From the NCBI GenBank assembly GCA_039961715.1, contig JABRVW010000225.1, forward strand, positions 1 to 21,017: a stretch of DNA of 21,017 nt. The letters are read 5' to 3'. Below the pieces are notes generated by a model, which had not been told where the DNA came from, did no database searches, and saw nothing but the letters and a program-made list of their open reading frames with translations. Source of the stretch: JACQPU01 sp039961715 (lineage in GTDB: Bacteria; Bacteroidota; Ignavibacteria; UBA10030). The translations under genes and the position numbers were made by a program. Shown here piece after piece: positions 1-6,061 of this stretch (the first letter of the stretch is position 1; each line of letters begins with the position of its first letter).

Positions 1-9
1 GCTGCGCAT
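1..9 (-). CDS. Start of an unidentified gene running off the left edge
   Basis: Only the first three codons (ATG CGC AGC, Met-Arg-Ser) are inside the window, so the product cannot be named. The start is supported by a strong Shine-Dalgarno sequence, GGAGGAG at 14-20 on the minus strand, four bases before the ATG. It would be the next gene downstream of the PspC-domain gene on the same strand, about 143 bases from that gene's stop. A weak promoter candidate (68-96) and a hairpin touching the ribosome binding site (18-57) lie just upstream. It is inferred from the start signals alone. Confidence 0.45.
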
Positions 10-17
10 GACGCTCC

Positions 18-57
18 TCCGATGAGTTGTTTTCCACTACAGACGTACCTCATCGGA
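18..57 (-). promoter_or_regulatory. Hairpin overlapping the ribosome binding site of the left-edge gene
   Basis: TCCGATGAG and CTCATCGGA form a perfect 9-bp inverted repeat (18-26 and 49-57) around a 22-base loop. Read on the minus strand, the 3' arm ends in GGA, which is also the first part of the GGAGGAG ribosome binding site of the gene starting at position 9. Folding in the mRNA would therefore partly cover that site. There is no T-tract after it, so it is not a terminator. A role in translation control is an inference. Confidence 0.4.
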
Positions 58-67
58 AAAAGTTTCG

Positions 68-96
68 CCTAAAAGCTAATTTTTCAGAAGTCTCAA
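68..96 (-). promoter_or_regulatory. Weak sigma-70-like promoter candidate for the left-edge gene
   Basis: On the minus strand TTGAGA (91-96) is followed after exactly 17 bases by TTTAGG (68-73). The -35 box is good and the -10 box is poor. It is listed because the 17-bp spacing matches the stronger promoters at 4911, 11813, 12047 and 16982, and because a start near base 61 would give a leader of about 50 bases carrying the hairpin at 18-57. Confidence 0.25.
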
Positions 97-152
97 TTTC
101 GGATTTTCTCCTGTATTTGTTTCAGATTTCGTGCTTCGGATTTCGGATTTCC
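91..152. repeat. AT-rich heptad repeat, family A, copy 1
   Basis: On the minus strand this reads as consecutive 7-base units of the form GAAATNN (GAAATCC twice, GAAGCAC, GAAATCT) and then GAAACAAAT. The same units, including GAAGCAC and the GAAACAAAT landmark, recur in the element at 3881-4004. The repeat begins immediately after the TAG stop of the PspC gene (153-155). It has no coding signature of its own. Its origin and function are unknown. Confidence 0.6.
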
Positions 153-833
153 CTAGGACTTTGTGCTTGCCATTGGATTCTCTTCTGGTATAACCAGCAT
201 CATGACCAGATACACCACGGCACCCAGACCGAACGGCCAGAGCGTAAAAAAGACGAACGCCACGCGGATGATGGAAACATCGACGCCGAGGTACGCGGCC
301 AGGCCTCCACAAACGCCCCCGACCTTTCGGTCCGTTCTCGAGCGATGCAATTCCGGCGGATGAGGAGACGGCGTTTGCTTGCGACCCTTTCCCCTGCCCA
401 CAGGTTCCGCGGCCTCCGCGGGAGCCGCAGTGCGGGCCGGCCGCGCCATCAGAAAGACGCCGATGGCGATCAGCAGAGCCGGAAACAAGTATTCCCACGA
501 CAGGTGCCACCAATCGCCCCAATCAAGAATATTCAGATTGTCCAGAAACACCAGCCCCCCCACGGCAATAAAAATGATCCCCAACACCGCCGCGGCATTC
601 CGACCCCCGCTGTTGTGAGGCGGTCTTACCGTGCCACCGGGGGCGTTCGGAATGATGAACCAGGCAATGATGTAAATGAGAATGCCGGGAATGAGGGGAA
701 GGATGGATAGTAGAACCCAGGCGATGCGGATGATCGTGGGATCGACGTTGAGATACTCGGCGACCCCGCCACAGACACCCGCGATCATGCGGTTTGAGGT
801 GCTTCGATACAGGCGATTAGGGGAAGGTTCCAT
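153..833 (-). CDS. Membrane protein with two PspC domains
   Basis: This is a 226-residue membrane protein with PspC (phage shock protein C) domains at both ends. Residues 7-63 carry the signature MIAGVCGGVAEYL followed by two hydrophobic segments. Residues 80-131 form a separate hydrophobic module that resembles the small membrane domains of LiaF-like proteins. Residues 163-216 hold a second PspC domain (VGGVCGGLAAYLGVD). A Pro/Ala-rich linker at about 132-162 joins the last two. PspC proteins take part in envelope-stress responses in enterobacteria, but no pspA, pspB or pspF is nearby, so an envelope-stress role here is an inference. The ATG has a strong ribosome binding site, AGGAGG, five bases upstream. 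It is separated from frr by 200 bases and is probably transcribed separately. The duplicated domain is the unusual point. Confidence 0.85.
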   Translation of the reverse strand: MEPSPNRLYRSTSNRMIAGVCGGVAEYLNVDPTIIRIAWVLLSILPLIPGILIYIIAWFIIPNAPGGTVRPPHNSGGRNAAAVLGIIFIAVGGLVFLDNLNILDWGDWWHLSWEYLFPALLIAIGVFLMARPARTAAPAEAAEPVGRGKGRKQTPSPHPPELHRSRTDRKVGGVCGGLAAYLGVDVSIIRVAFVFFTLWPFGLGAVVYLVMMLVIPEENPMASTKS

Positions 834-979
834 CGTGCCCTCCTAAGGACACCATGGCATACGAGGAAAATGGTGGGGAAGTTGCGAGTCAGTTCCAGTC
901 GATGCCGACTATGACCTTTTGAAAAAGGCCGCTGCTACGGAGCTTGGAAGGAAGTTAGCCTGGTTGGTTCCTCCACCAT

Positions 980-1009
980 CAGGTCGCCCCTCCGGGGCTC
1001 AAAAACCTG
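980..1009 (-). terminator. Possible hairpin terminator after frr
   Basis: A GCCCC-GGA-GGGGC hairpin is flanked by outer CAGG and CCTG arms, and starts 24 bases past the frr stop. It lacks the usual T-tract on its 3' side, so if it ends transcription it is not a canonical intrinsic terminator. The remainder of the 834-1033 spacer shows no ORF or clear promoter. Confidence 0.3.
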
Positions 1010-1033
1010 TCATCCATTATCACTATTCCGCCT

Positions 1034-1591
1034 TCAAACTTCCATGATCTCCTTCTCTTTCAGCTCCACGAGGTGATCGACTTCCTTGATGTGCTTGTCA
1101 GTCATTTTCTGAACTTCCTGTTCCCCCCTCTTTCGCTCATCTTCTGAGATGTGCTCCTGCTTTTCGGTTTTCTTCAAATGCTCGATGGCGTCTCGCCGGA
1201 TATTCCGTACGGCAATCCTACCCTCCTCGGCGAATTTCTTCACCAGCTTCACGAGCTCCCTGCGGCGTTCCTCGTTCAGGGGCGGAATGGGCACCCGGAC
1301 AATGTTGCCGTCGTTGGTCGGGTTCAAACCGAGATTGGCGTTCAGAATTGCCTTTTCGATAGGTTGGAGCATCCCCTTTTCCCACGGCTGAACGGCGATC
1401 GTATGGACATCGGGCGTACTGACGTTGGCGACCTGTTTCAATGGAGTCATGGTACCGTAGTAGTCCACCTTCACGGCATCAAGAAGCGCTGTCGTTGCCT
1501 TCCCCGTTCTGATTTTGGAAAATTCATCCCTCACCACCTCCACAGCTTTTTTCATACGGTTGTCCGCATCGGCAAGTACGTTCTTCACCAT
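1034..1591 (-). CDS. frr: Ribosome recycling factor
   Basis: RRF works with EF-G to split the post-termination 70S ribosome so that subunits and mRNA can be reused. The 185-residue product matches the usual length of the family and has its hallmarks: DADNRMKKAVEV and EFSKIRTGKA in the N-terminal helix, then VQPWEKGMLQPIEKAI, LGLNPTNDG and PIPPLNEERRRELVK in the hinge and domain II, and a charged C-terminal helix ending LKEKEIMEV. The frame is open for 28 more codons upstream, into pyrH. I chose the internal ATG because the family starts there (MVKNVLAD) and GAGGA precedes it. It lies 25 bases after the pyrH stop, and the two genes are probably co-transcribed. Confidence 0.97.
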   Translation of the reverse strand: MVKNVLADADNRMKKAVEVVRDEFSKIRTGKATTALLDAVKVDYYGTMTPLKQVANVSTPDVHTIAVQPWEKGMLQPIEKAILNANLGLNPTNDGNIVRVPIPPLNEERRRELVKLVKKFAEEGRIAVRNIRRDAIEHLKKTEKQEHISEDERKRGEQEVQKMTDKHIKEVDHLVELKEKEIMEV

Positions 1592-1616
1592 ATGGTCCTC
1601 GTACGATTGATGATGT

Positions 1617-2348
1617 TCAGATTTCCTGCCTCGTGGTTCCGGTAACAAGCGAGCCGACACTCTCTCCGCGAACAAGCCTCTTCAGATTGCCCGTCTTGTT
1701 CATGTTAAAGACGATGAGCGGAAGGTCGTTCTCTTTACAAAGAGTGATGGCTGTAAGGTCCATCACCTTCAGATCCTGTCGCAGTATGTCGCCGTAGGAT
1801 ATTCGCGGAAAATGCACCGCTTTGCTGTTTGTCTCGGGATCGCTGTCGTAGATCCCGTCTACACGCGTGCCCTTGAGAATCACATCGGCCTCGATTTCGA
1901 TCGCCCTCAGGACAGCGGCGGTGTCCGTTGTAAAATACGGATTTCCGGTGCCGGCGGCGAAGATCACAACGCGCTCTTTTTCCAGGTGGCGGATGGCACG
2001 TCTGCGGATAAAGGGCTCGGCGATCTTCTCCATGTTGATTGCGGTGAGACACCGTGTGAGCACGCCCTTGTGCTCCAGAGCGCTCTGCAGGGCCAGGGCG
2101 TTGATGACCGTGGCAAGCATGCCCATGTGATCGCCGGTAACCTTGTCGATGCCGTCCGACGAGTTCTCGATGCCCCGATAGATGTTTCCGCCCCCGATGA
2201 CGATGCCGATCTGCACACCTTCAGCCTGCACGCTCTTGATCTCATCGGCATAGGCGCTCAACACCCTGGAATCGATGCCGTACTCCTGATCGCCCATCAG
2301 CGCTTCGCCGCTCAGCTTCAGCAGAATCCTCTTGTACCGTGGTTTCAT
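1617..2348 (-). CDS. pyrH: UMP kinase
   Basis: UMP kinase phosphorylates UMP to UDP with ATP in pyrimidine nucleotide synthesis. Bacterial PyrH is hexameric and belongs to the amino acid kinase fold. The 243-residue length is typical. Visible signatures are LLKLSGEALMG near the N-terminus (phosphate binding), VIGGGNIYRG, DHMGMLATVINALAL, FAAGTGNPYFTTDTAA (nucleotide/UMP binding), LKGTRVDGIYDSDP, and VFNMNKTGNLKR near the C-terminus. The ATG is preceded by GAGG. That ribosome binding site lies directly against the T-tract of the terminator at 2357-2383, so pyrH expression depends on readthrough from tsf or on a promoter I did not find. frr follows 25 bases downstream. Confidence 0.97.
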   Translation of the reverse strand: MKPRYKRILLKLSGEALMGDQEYGIDSRVLSAYADEIKSVQAEGVQIGIVIGGGNIYRGIENSSDGIDKVTGDHMGMLATVINALALQSALEHKGVLTRCLTAINMEKIAEPFIRRRAIRHLEKERVVIFAAGTGNPYFTTDTAAVLRAIEIEADVILKGTRVDGIYDSDPETNSKAVHFPRISYGDILRQDLKVMDLTAITLCKENDLPLIVFNMNKTGNLKRLVRGESVGSLVTGTTRQEI

Positions 2349-2356
2349 GGCACCTC

Positions 2357-2383
2357 AAAAAAAATCCCGAATCTCTTCGGGAT
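2357..2383 (-). terminator. Intrinsic terminator between tsf and pyrH
   Basis: On the minus strand TCCCGAA, a GAGA tetraloop and TTCGGGA form a perfect 7-bp stem, extendable by one A-T pair, followed immediately by eight T residues. It starts about 9 bases after the tsf stop and ends only 8 bases before the pyrH ATG, adjoining the GAGG ribosome binding site. It is a textbook rho-independent terminator placed inside the conserved rpsB-tsf-pyrH-frr order. It probably lets ribosomal-protein-level transcription of rpsB-tsf fall off before pyrH. Confidence 0.88.
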
Positions 2384-2391
2384 CATGGTTA

Positions 2392-3000
2392 TCAGTTCTG
2401 TCCGTCCTCGCCAAGATGGTACCGCATGAATCGCCGGATGGACACGCGCTCTCCGACTTTCGCGGTGGCCTCATCCAGGAGGTCCTTGATGGTCTTCCCG
2501 GAGTCCTTAATGAAGGATTGTTCCATGAGACAGACTTCCTCATAGAACTTGTCAAGCCGGCCCTGAGCGATCTTTTCGGCCACATTCGCCGGCTTTCCCT
2601 CGTTTTTTGCCTGGGTTTTGTAGATCTCGATTTCCTTTTCGATCACCGACGGTTCAACCTGTTCACGGGAGATGTAGCGGGGGCTCATGGCTGCGATCTG
2701 CATGGCGATATCGTGTGCCAGGGCTTTGAAATCCGGGGTCTTGGCCACGAAGTCTGTCTCGCAATTCAGCTCCACCATCGCGCCGATCCTTCCGCCCGCG
2801 TGGATGTAGGCCTCGACCACGCCCTGGTTGGCTTCCTTGTCGGCCCGCTTGGCGGCGGTGGCCGCGCCCTTCTTTCTGAGCACTTCCATGGCCTTCTGCA
2901 GGTCGCCTCCGGTCTCCTCGAGTGCGTGCTTGCAGTCCATCATCCCCGCACCGCTCAATTCACGCAACTCCCTGATTTTCTCTGTCGTTACTGCACTCAT
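2392..3000 (-). CDS. tsf: Elongation factor Ts, short form
   Basis: EF-Ts is the nucleotide exchange factor that recycles EF-Tu-GDP during protein synthesis. The N-terminal UBA-like module is clear: IRELRELSGAGMMDCKHAL and then a helix ending EVLRKKG. The core signature around residues 68-95 contains VELNCETDFVAK, the TDFVA motif that contacts EF-Tu. At 202 residues the protein is close to the Thermus-type short EF-Ts and much shorter than the about 283-residue enterobacterial form, so the second core subdomain and C-terminal module are reduced. The ribosome binding site TAAGGAG contains the rpsB stop codon and lies 11 bases before the ATG. A strong terminator follows the gene. Confidence 0.97.
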   Translation of the reverse strand: MSAVTTEKIRELRELSGAGMMDCKHALEETGGDLQKAMEVLRKKGAATAAKRADKEANQGVVEAYIHAGGRIGAMVELNCETDFVAKTPDFKALAHDIAMQIAAMSPRYISREQVEPSVIEKEIEIYKTQAKNEGKPANVAEKIAQGRLDKFYEEVCLMEQSFIKDSGKTIKDLLDEATAKVGERVSIRRFMRYHLGEDGQN

Positions 3001-3015
3001 TCTGATGTATGCTCC

Positions 3016-3777
3016 TTACGATGACGCCTTATGTTCCAGTTCGATCTTCTCCGCCTCGGCTGCGCTCTCTGCTTCCGCCGCCCGTGCCGACGCGGCGCGC
3101 TGGCCGCCTTCGATCACGGCATCAGCGATCGCGGTTGTGATCACCTGCACGGCCTTCAGCGCATCGTCATTTGCCGGAATCGGGTAATCGACGATTTCCG
3201 GATCGCAGTTGGTGTCCACGATTGCGACGACCGGAATGCCGAGGCGCCGGGCTTCGTTGACCGCGATGGCCTCTTTCTTGATGTCCACAACGTAGACGAG
3301 TCCGGGAAGGCGGGACATTTCCACGACGCCGCTCAACACACCCTGCAGTTTCTCCCGCTCGCGGCTCAGGAAGAGGCGTTCTTTCTTGGTGATGTTTTCG
3401 AACGTCCCATCGCTCTCCATCTTTTCAATATTGTTGAGGCGCTTCACACTCTTGCGGATGGTGGTAAAGTTGGTCAGCATGCCACCCAGCCACCGTTCGG
3501 TGACATAGAACGCGTTGCACCGCGTCGCCTCGCTACGCACGACGTCCCTCGCGGGCTTCTTCGTGGCCACGAACAGCACACGTTTGTTTTCCGCAACGAT
3601 GTTTGAAACCGCGTTACACGCGGCTTCAAGCATTTCCTGGGTTTTTTTGAGGTCGATGATATGAATCCCGTTCCGTTCCATGAAAATGTACGGCTTCATC
3701 TTGGGATTCCATCGGCGGGTCAGGTGCCCGAAATGCGCACCCGCGGTCAGCAGGGCTTCCAGCTCTACACGTGGCAT
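3016..3777 (-). CDS. rpsB: 30S ribosomal protein S2
   Basis: S2 (uS2) sits on the head/body junction of the 30S subunit and recruits S1 in many bacteria. The 253-residue protein has the family landmarks AHFGHLTRRWNPKMKPYI, RNGIHIIDLKKT, TERWLGGMLTNF, LPGLVYVVDIKKE, and EARRLGIPVVAIVDTNCDP followed by IPANDDA. The C-terminal about 25 residues are rich in Ala and Glu, a common low-complexity tail. The ATG is preceded by AAGGAAG. The TAA stop is part of the tsf ribosome binding site, so rpsB and tsf form a tight pair. The 233-base spacer from rpsI holds a hairpin (3824-3857) and a repeat element (3881-4004). Confidence 0.98.
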   Translation of the reverse strand: MPRVELEALLTAGAHFGHLTRRWNPKMKPYIFMERNGIHIIDLKKTQEMLEAACNAVSNIVAENKRVLFVATKKPARDVVRSEATRCNAFYVTERWLGGMLTNFTTIRKSVKRLNNIEKMESDGTFENITKKERLFLSREREKLQGVLSGVVEMSRLPGLVYVVDIKKEAIAVNEARRLGIPVVAIVDTNCDPEIVDYPIPANDDALKAVQVITTAIADAVIEGGQRAASARAAEAESAAEAEKIELEHKASS

Positions 3778-3823
3778 GATGCTTCCTTTAGATCAGTTGG
3801 TCGACTATCCCCGTCATCTCCGT

Positions 3824-3857
3824 CCGGAATCCCTGCACAAAGCAGGGACACTGCCGG
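3824..3857 (-). promoter_or_regulatory. Hairpin in the rpsB leader
   Basis: On the minus strand TCCCTGC-TTTGT-GCAGGGA makes a perfect 7-bp stem (3830-3848), with a further CCGG/CCGG pairing outside it (3824-3827 and 3854-3857). It lies 47 bases upstream of the rpsB ATG and has no T-tract, so it is unlikely to be a terminator. Autoregulatory S2 leaders are known in other bacteria, but this structure does not obviously match a motif I know, so a regulatory role is an inference. Confidence 0.4.
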
Positions 3858-3880
3858 TTGGATCAGGGAATATGATTGAT

Positions 3881-4004
3881 AAAATTCGAAATCAGAAATA
3901 CGAAATTTGAAACAAATCAGAAATTCGAAATACTAAGTTCGAAATTCGAAGCTCATGGCAGAGTCTCCAGGATTTCGTGCTTCGAAATTTGAGTTTCGAA
4001 TTTT
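3881..4004. repeat. AT-rich palindromic heptad repeat, family A, copy 2
   Basis: The left half (3881-3951) is a run of 7-base units of the GAAATNN type, interrupted once by GAAACAAATCA. The right part (3970-4004) carries the same units in inverse orientation, including GAAGCAC, and closes with CGAATTTT against AAAATTCG at the left end. The whole can fold into an imperfect hairpin. It shares GAAATNN units and the GAAACAAAT landmark with the element at 91-152, in the opposite orientation. It lies six bases after the rpsI stop and is far more AT-rich than the genes on either side. Confidence 0.7.
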
Positions 4005-4010
4005 CCCCAA

Positions 4011-4397
4011 TTAACGCTTCGAGAACTGGAACCGTTTCCGGGCCTTCTTCTGCCCGTATTTCTTTCGCTCCACCATCCGGGGGTCACGCGTCAGGAGGCC
4101 GGCTCCCCGAAGGCCGGAGCGAAGATCCTCATCGAGCGCAACGAGGGAACGGGCAATGCCAAGCTTGATCGCTCCGGCTTGTCCCGTCGGTCCGCCCCCC
4201 TCAACGTTGATCTTTGCATCGTAACGTCCCACCGTGTTTGTCACCGTGAACGGCTTCAACACTTCGTTGCGGAGGATCTCCAGACCGAAGTACTGGTCGA
4301 GCGGACGGTTATTGATGACGATCTTTCCGGATCCATCAGAGATCTTGACCCGGGCGATCGAGGTCTTACGGCGTCCAACATGAACTCGAGGCTGCAT
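4011..4397 (-). CDS. rpsI: 30S ribosomal protein S9
   Basis: S9 (uS9) binds the 30S head, and its C-terminal tail reaches the P-site tRNA. The 128-residue protein shows the family signatures VGRRKTSIARVKI near the start, GKIVINNRPLDQYFG, GGGPTGQAGAIKLGIARSL, and the basic tail KKARKRFQFSKR, whose terminal SKR is the conserved tRNA-contacting end. The ATG follows TAAGGA, in which TAA is the rplM stop codon, so translation of the two genes is probably coupled. The order rplM-rpsI is nearly universal. A family A repeat follows six bases after the stop. Confidence 0.98.
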   Translation of the reverse strand: MQPRVHVGRRKTSIARVKISDGSGKIVINNRPLDQYFGLEILRNEVLKPFTVTNTVGRYDAKINVEGGGPTGQAGAIKLGIARSLVALDEDLRSGLRGAGLLTRDPRMVERKKYGQKKARKRFQFSKR

Positions 4398-4406
4398 CGA
4401 ATTTCC

Positions 4407-4865
4407 TTATGAAGATCGTTTCGCTGTCTGCGGAAGAGGCTCGGGCTTCTGGGCTGTATGCGGATGTTTGTCACCGGCATAGACCTTCAGCTTCTTGAAT
4501 ATCTTTCGGCCAAGACGGTTATGGGGAAGCATGCCCTTGACGGCATGTTCCATCACATGCTCCGGACGGCGCTTGAGGAGGTCTCTGATCGATTCGAAGC
4601 GCGCACCGCCGGGGTATAGCGTGTTGTGATAGAGCTGTTTCAACTCCTCACGCTTGCCCGTGACCACAACTTTTTCGGCATTGATCACCACGACATAATC
4701 GCCGACGTCGAAGTTCGGCGTGAACTGAGGCTTGTGCTTGCCCCGGAGAATATGGGCGACCTGGGATGCGATGCGACCCAGTGTCTGACCCGCGGCGTCG
4801 ACCAGATACCACTTCTGGTCTACTTCCTCGGGTTTAAAGAAGTGCGTTCTTGGCGAAGACTGCAT
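4407..4865 (-). CDS. rplM: 50S ribosomal protein L13
   Basis: L13 (uL13) is an early 50S assembly protein that binds 23S rRNA. The 152-residue product carries KWYLVDAAGQTLGRIASQVA, LRGKHKP, VGDYVVVINAEKVVVTG, the YPGG turn, and VKGMLPHNRLGRKIFKKLKVYAG, the standard family blocks. The C-terminus ends in a short Pro/Lys-rich tail. GGAG stands seven bases before the ATG, and the promoter at 4911-4939 gives a leader of about 39 bases. It is the first gene of the rplM-rpsI-rpsB-tsf group. Confidence 0.98.
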   Translation of the reverse strand: MQSSPRTHFFKPEEVDQKWYLVDAAGQTLGRIASQVAHILRGKHKPQFTPNFDVGDYVVVINAEKVVVTGKREELKQLYHNTLYPGGARFESIRDLLKRRPEHVMEHAVKGMLPHNRLGRKIFKKLKVYAGDKHPHTAQKPEPLPQTAKRSS

Positions 4866-4910
4866 TTCAAAACTCCGGAAAATCGGTCGGATGAATGGAT
4901 AAAGCCTTTA

Positions 4911-4939
4911 AATGTAGTGAAAAGGCGGGAGAAAGTCAA
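4911..4939 (-). promoter_or_regulatory. Promoter of rplM-rpsI
   Basis: On the minus strand TTGACT (4934-4939), a 17-base spacer and TACATT (4911-4916) form a near-consensus sigma-70 promoter. Transcription would start near 4904, about 39 bases before the rplM ATG. The same layout recurs upstream of lpdA, smpB and dut. Confidence 0.75.
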
Positions 4940-4968
4940 CAAGGGGAGGTGGGAAATGATAAACGGGG

Positions 4969-5099
4969 GAGTGAGAAGCGAGAAGGAAGAAGTGAGAGAG
5001 TTAGAAGCCTCATGAGCCGCAGAAAGAACCCGGATTCTTGCCTTCCTGCGGGTCAATCGGCTTTTGACTCTCTCACTTCTTACGTCTCACGCCTCACTC
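4969..5099. repeat. Long inverted repeat with heptad units, family B, copy 1
   Basis: Two 40-base arms (4969-5008 and 5060-5099) are inverted copies with 33 of 40 positions identical. Each arm is built from 7-base units resembling NNGTGAG or NNGNAAG. The 51-base centre contains a further CCGCAG/CTGCGG pair around an AAGAA/TTCTT stem, so the whole can fold into one extended cruciform or hairpin. It begins eight bases after the lipA stop and ends just upstream of the rplM promoter. Part of the left arm and loop resembles 14405-14450. Confidence 0.75.
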
Positions 5100-5107
5100 G
5101 ACACGCT

Positions 5108-5992
5108 CTATACGTGATTCGCCGCGTGGTACGAACTGCGCACAAGAGGACCGGATTCCACATGACGGAAGCCCATGGCTAGTCCCTCGTGTTTCAGCAT
5201 TTGGAACTCGTCGGGATGGACATAGCGGTCCACCGGGAGATGCTCCCGGGTCGGCTGAAGATACTGGCCCAGCGTCAGAATATCGCACTCAACAGCCCGG
5301 GCATCCCTCATGACCTCGAGAATCTCCTCCGTCCGCTCCCCAATTCCCAGCATCAGACCCGTTTTCGTCACAAACCCCATCTTCTTCGATCGTTCCAGAA
5401 CCTCCAGTGACTGCCGGTAATTCGCCTGTGGCCGGACAACGTGGTACAAACGGGGAACCGTTTCCAGATTATGGTTCAGGATGTCCGGACTGGCCTCGAG
5501 CACCATATTCAGGGCCTCTTCGCTCCCCTTGAAATCCGGAATCAGCACTTCGACACTGCAGGTGGGAACAAACTCGCGGATCAGACGGATCGTCTCGGCG
5601 AAAATAGGCGCACCGCCATCCCTTCGCTCATCCCTGTTCACTGACGTAATTACCGCGTGGCGGAGATTCATGGTGCGAACCGTCTCTGCGACCCTCCGCG
5701 GTTCGTCCCAATCGAGCCCGTAGTCCGGACGGCCGGTCTTCACGGCGCAGAATCCGCAGGAGCGTGTGCAGGTGTCGCCCAAGATCATGAAGGTGGCGGT
5801 GCCGGAGTTCCAGCACTCGCCCAGGTTCGGACACCGCGCCTCTTCGCAGACAGTGTGCAGTCTCTGGTGATCCACCAGATGCTTGATCCGTGCGTAGTTC
5901 TCCCCAGCCGGAATCTTCGCTTTCAGCCACTCGGGCCGACGCGGGCTGGCGGAATCAGTGACGGCTGGTATTTCGGCGATGATAGAAGCCAT
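5108..5992 (-). CDS. lipA: Lipoyl synthase
   Basis: LipA is a radical SAM enzyme that inserts two sulfur atoms into the octanoyl chain on lipoyl domains. The 294-residue protein has both iron-sulfur motifs: the auxiliary cluster CX4CX5C at Cys49, Cys54 and Cys60, and the radical SAM CX3CX2C at Cys75, Cys79 and Cys82. It also has NLGECWNSGTATFMILGD, TSVNRDE, LGQYLQPTREHLPV and the conserved C-terminal RSSYHA, whose serine ligates the auxiliary cluster. The frame is open to an ATG at 6031, but homologues start near MASIIAEIP, so the ATG at 5992 was chosen; its ribosome binding site is weak. The gene follows the E2 gene whose lipoyl domain it would modify. Two palindromes lie just upstream (6004-6050). 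Confidence 0.96.
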   Translation of the reverse strand: MASIIAEIPAVTDSASPRRPEWLKAKIPAGENYARIKHLVDHQRLHTVCEEARCPNLGECWNSGTATFMILGDTCTRSCGFCAVKTGRPDYGLDWDEPRRVAETVRTMNLRHAVITSVNRDERRDGGAPIFAETIRLIREFVPTCSVEVLIPDFKGSEEALNMVLEASPDILNHNLETVPRLYHVVRPQANYRQSLEVLERSKKMGFVTKTGLMLGIGERTEEILEVMRDARAVECDILTLGQYLQPTREHLPVDRYVHPDEFQMLKHEGLAMGFRHVESGPLVRSSYHAANHV

Positions 5993-6003
5993 AATTGCCT
6001 GCC

Positions 6004-6050
6004 TGAAGGTCACCTTCAAACCGGTGAACATCCTGACGAAGGCGACCTTC
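6004..6050 (-). promoter_or_regulatory. Twin palindromes upstream of lipA
   Basis: TGAAGGTCACCTTCA (6004-6018) is a perfect palindrome around one central base. GAAGGCGACCTTC (6038-6050) is a second, closely related one. Each is preceded by CCTGA on the plus strand, and their centres are 33 bases apart, about three helical turns. They occupy the 69-base gap between the E2 stop and the lipA start. The pattern fits a pair of operator half-sites bound by a dimeric regulator, or two small mRNA hairpins. This is an inference. Confidence 0.35.
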
Positions 6051-6061
6051 TTCCTGTTTGC

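Noticed and set aside
18..57. Hammerhead-ribozyme-like core (GATGAG ... GAAAAC) on the minus strand
   Set aside because: The essential CUGAUGA sequence reads CCGAUGA, the CGAAA strand is missing its C, and the stems needed around the core do not form. The simple inverted repeat explains the pattern.
76..618. Several open frames on both strands at the left edge
   Set aside because: They overlap the PspC gene in other frames, show no family features and have no ribosome binding sites.
3881..4004. CRISPR-like array, because of regular repeats
   Set aside because: The units are seven bases with no spacers of constant length, and no cas genes are present.
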